From positions 4,684-68,683 of the forward strand of contig MPNW01000095.1 in NCBI GenBank assembly GCA_011800805.1: a stretch of DNA of 64,000 nt, read 5' to 3'. Below, piece by piece: positions 62,701 to 64,000 of this stretch. The translations under genes and the position numbers were made by a program. Source of the DNA: Hirudo medicinalis (taxonomy: Eukaryota > Annelida > Clitellata > Hirudinida > Hirudinidae). Below the pieces are notes generated by a model. The model did not search any database. It saw nothing but the letters and a program-made list of their open reading frames with translations, and was not told where the DNA came from. Position 1 is the stretch's first letter, and every line of letters begins with the position of its first letter.

Positions 62701-63627
62701 CAATTCATTAGAAACCTTTTTAACTTTCTCGAATGGAAGCGCGAAGGAATTCTGGACCACTAAAAGTTTCTCAAGACACGAAATAAGATAGAGAATAATA
62801 GATCTGTGATCGGGATGATCGACATCGATGTCTGAAGTTAATAAATTGTTGTATAATTATGTAATTCATGTAATCATCCACTTTGATTTAAATTTAGATT
62901 TTGAATTTGATTTAGACATAATTGATTAACACATTGTTCATTAAATCTATTGATAAGGTAGCAGTCTAGCCCCTCCCAAGACACATAAAACATTGACTAC
63001 TTCATTTACATAGCGCCACATGCATAGGGTCAGAGGCGCTTTTTGTTAACCATTTATATAGCGCTTCTTCCCAAGGGCGCCTGCGGCAGTGCAGGCTGGG
63101 TTTCGAACACGACACATTACGACTGTTGCCATTACCGTATGCATGAACGCAGCCCATTCGGCCAACCTGCATGCTTATTAAAATTTAAAAAAATGGTGTT
63201 AGTAGTCATAAATAATAAGCACCGAAAACCTTTACAATCCAGCAGCCTGCTTACAGCCAGTTTTTCTTCAGCCACTTGGAAGGCATGCTCTAGATTAAAG
63301 TGGCCAGGTTTTCCAAGAAGTAATGAATATTCAAACCATCTGGGACTGAAAGCGATGAGTACGAAACTATTAATATCTCAAGCAATCGCCTTAAATAAAT
63401 TTTCTTACTTGTTTACGTTCTAATTTAAATAATAATATGTAACATAATTTGTGGATAAAGTAACTTTAAATTATACTGGTTGTTAATAAAATTAATTATA
63501 ACTATAAATTGGGGGTAATCACAAATAACTAATTTATTATAATTACTGATGCTTGTGCAGGATGGCATTAAAAGCCAAACCACTACGCCAGCTATTCGAA
63601 AAGTTCGTGATGTCGACTTCTTTGTAC
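35716..63627 (-). CDS. DMD: Dystrophin, CH2 to C-terminus, 5' partial
   Basis: Links F-actin to the membrane dystroglycan complex. The visible gene starts in the second calponin-homology domain (63,627), runs through a long spectrin-repeat rod, and ends with WW, EF-hand-like, ZZ zinc-finger and coiled-coil regions, stopping at 35,716-35,718. Order and local alignments are those of dystrophin/utrophin and not of other spectrin-family proteins: [16 protein letters not shown] (CH2), [14 protein letters not shown] (repeat 1), [10 protein letters not shown]...[16 protein letters not shown] (WW), [15 protein letters not shown] (EF1), [24 protein letters not shown] (ZZ), [32 protein letters not shown]. 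Roughly 55 exons lie in about 28 kb. Rod exon boundaries are approximate. CH1 and the start lie beyond 64,000. Dystrophin versus utrophin is a vertebrate split, so the single invertebrate name is used. Confidence 0.93.
36008..36250. mobile_element. MITE-like element with GGGGTCATCCATAAA ends, copy 1
   Basis: The left end reads aggggtcatccataaaggac. The right end, reverse-complemented, reads agggatcaattcataaaaga, so the roughly 240-base segment has imperfect terminal inverted repeats of about 23 bases. The interior is C-rich (cccctcccacttg, gacccccctgcaccc) on the plus strand and non-coding. It lies in a dystrophin intron. Confidence 0.6.
37741..37756. repeat. TTCG tetranucleotide microsatellite
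   Basis: Four perfect copies of ttcg in a dystrophin intron. Confidence 0.7.
38165..38770 (-). mobile_element. CR1-like LINE 3' portion in dystrophin intron
   Basis: Minus-strand reading gives LSHLDYCKP and [14 protein letters not shown], closely matching the element at 13.7-14.3 kb, with several frame breaks. The low-coordinate end carries the family's cagaggcgcc-type 3' UTR in decayed form. It interrupts the intron between the ZZ and the C-terminal exons. Confidence 0.68.
39318..39838 (-). other. DMD: Dystrophin second EF-hand end and ZZ zinc finger
   Basis: Two exons, 39838-39669 and 39432-39318, joined by a gtttaa donor. The first carries [20 protein letters not shown] and the first zinc Cys pair (CNVCKRN). 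The second carries [15 protein letters not shown] and ends in [14 protein letters not shown]. All ZZ zinc ligands (C-x2-C, C-x2-C, C-x2-C, H-x3-H pattern) are present, so the beta-dystroglycan-binding module looks functional. Confidence 0.9.
40024..41529 (-). other. DMD: Dystrophin EF-hand-like region
   Basis: Exons 41529-41455, 41046-40779, 40629-40559 and 40178-40024 connect in phase between WW and ZZ. They carry [63 protein letters not shown] and [11 protein letters not shown], aligning with the two EF-hand-like domains of dystrophin. Canonical calcium-loop Asp residues are mostly missing, as is usual for this family. Confidence 0.88.
41734..42279 (-). other. DMD: Dystrophin WW domain, split over two exons
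   Basis: Exons 42279-42213 and 41795-41734. The first holds [18 protein letters not shown]; the second begins by completing Asn and continues [17 protein letters not shown]. Both signature Trp residues and the PYYIN core are present. In vertebrates this domain, with the EF and ZZ regions, binds the PPxY tail of beta-dystroglycan. Confidence 0.92.
42788..42920. mobile_element. MITE-like element with GGGGTCATCCATAAA ends, copy 2
   Basis: Begins ggggttattcataaaggaca and ends gtacggatgtcttttaagga. The C-rich interior (acttcccccctcg) resembles the copy at 36.0 kb but is about 110 bases shorter. Lies in a dystrophin intron. A fragment reading gttcgcaactcagcttgta directly to its right (42,931-42,990) resembles the SINE-like family in reverse. 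Confidence 0.5.
43981..44018. repeat. CAA/TAA trinucleotide microsatellite
   Basis: A run of caa changing to taa units in a dystrophin intron. Confidence 0.8.
47103..47215. repeat. Extreme AT-rich low-complexity tract
   Basis: More than 100 bases almost wholly A and T, including two copies of a gatataattaaatatatat-type unit. Intronic in dystrophin, with no coding meaning. Confidence 0.7.
60938..60998 (-). repeat. Telomere-like repeat and TA tract flanked by 9-bp direct repeats
   Basis: Directly upstream (on the gene strand) of the dystrophin exon that begins cgatggaaaacc, the intron ends in ccctaaccctaaccctag, a three-copy telomeric motif that supplies both a pyrimidine-rich tract and the terminal AG. 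Just before it, a (TA)n tract is flanked by two copies of ggaccgatc (plus strand near 60,960 and 60,990). Confidence 0.7.
63001..63042 (-). mobile_element. LINE 3' end fragment
   Basis: The sequence acatagcgccacatgcatag followed by gtcagaggcgc matches the 3' UTR end of the CR1-like element at 10.4 kb. Only about 40 bases remain. It abuts SINE-like copy 5. Confidence 0.45.
63050..63176 (+). repeat. SINE-like repeat, copy 5 (5' truncated)
   Basis: Contains tatatagcgcttcttccc, gcaggctgggtttcgaaca, acattacgactgttgccatt and cccattcggccaacctgcat of the family consensus but lacks the gccgatctttttgagtgcc start. Lies in the dystrophin intron between the two C-terminal CH2 exons. Confidence 0.68.
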
Positions 63628-64000
63628 CTGTCGAAATCCAAAGAATATCAATATATAAATTTATATCAATGTTGACGTTATCTAGCATATTAATAGAGTT
63701 TGAAGTGACTTACACAAAGTCTTAGTGTTATATTTATGATGATTATTATTATCAATATTATAACTAATGTTATCATTACATATCAAACCCATTCTTCAAA
63801 GGATCGTACTGCTAAGAAAGATATAAATATGGAGATATAAAATCATATAAAGTCAGAAATTAAATTTAAGTAACATATAATTATATAATTATATTATATT
63901 ATGTAATTCAGTGGAAAATAATTTTACGATGAAATGTCACCATCGCTAATATCGCATTTTTCGCACTAATAATCTAACCCAAAGGTTAGGTTCCTGCACC

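Larger units (their letters stand above)
62716..63627 (-). other. DMD: Dystrophin calponin-homology domain 2, actin binding
   Basis: Exons 63627-63547, 63345-63236 and 62831-62716 join in phase. They carry [40 protein letters not shown] followed by [11 protein letters not shown], and [20 protein letters not shown], which align throughout with the second half of the dystrophin actin-binding domain. The first part of CH2 and CH1 are expected at higher coordinates, outside the window. Confidence 0.9.

Overview
The window is animal nuclear DNA: AT-rich, with short exons split by GT-AG introns, CR1-like LINE remnants, SINE-like repeats and TTAGGG-type telomeric motifs. Gene content (dystrophin, CDK12/13, MAP4K3, CAMKMT, a hemopexin-bearing MMP) fits an invertebrate bilaterian. 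A lophotrochozoan-type genome is plausible, but the species cannot be named from sequence alone. I assembled exons by hand from homology, splice consensus and reading phase. Most boundaries in the first four genes and at both ends of dystrophin are phase-consistent; those in the dystrophin rod are approximate.

Layout. Positions 1-2,000 are satellite-like DNA carrying telomeric motifs, with one N that looks like a contig join. Positions 2,000-4,765 show no recognisable gene. Then come: CDK12/13 kinase (minus, 4,766-9,306, 5' end unresolved); a head-to-head intergenic gap holding a LINE tail; a MAP4K3-type Ste20 kinase (plus, 11,148-23,110, complete except for a frameshift in the activation loop); calmodulin-lysine N-methyltransferase CAMKMT (plus, 25,399-29,182, complete); a matrix-metalloproteinase-like gene (plus, 30,304-33,146) whose zinc site has lost its catalytic Glu; a decayed pogo/Tigger-like element (33,574-34,406); and a dystrophin gene (minus, 35,716 to at least 63,627) running from the second calponin-homology domain to the C-terminal coiled coil. 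Only the CH1 end lies outside the window.

The genes do not form one pathway. CDK12 acts on RNA polymerase II, MAP4K3 in stress/nutrient signalling, CAMKMT on calmodulin, the MMP-like protein outside the cell, and dystrophin links actin to the membrane glycoprotein complex. Accessory content is mainly transposable-element debris: a ~200-bp SINE-like family, 3'-anchored LINE tails, a MITE pair and the pogo-like element.

Most interesting points: a predicted pseudo-protease MMP; a near-complete dystrophin in about 28 kb with a ~150-residue non-spectrin insert; a telomere-like repeat apparently serving as a 3' splice site in dystrophin; a degenerate satellite in which each unit ends in telomeric motifs; a GC-AG intron and an activation-loop frameshift in MAP4K3; and a repeated LPMPPMS motif in CDK12. 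I found no convincing new multi-gene system.
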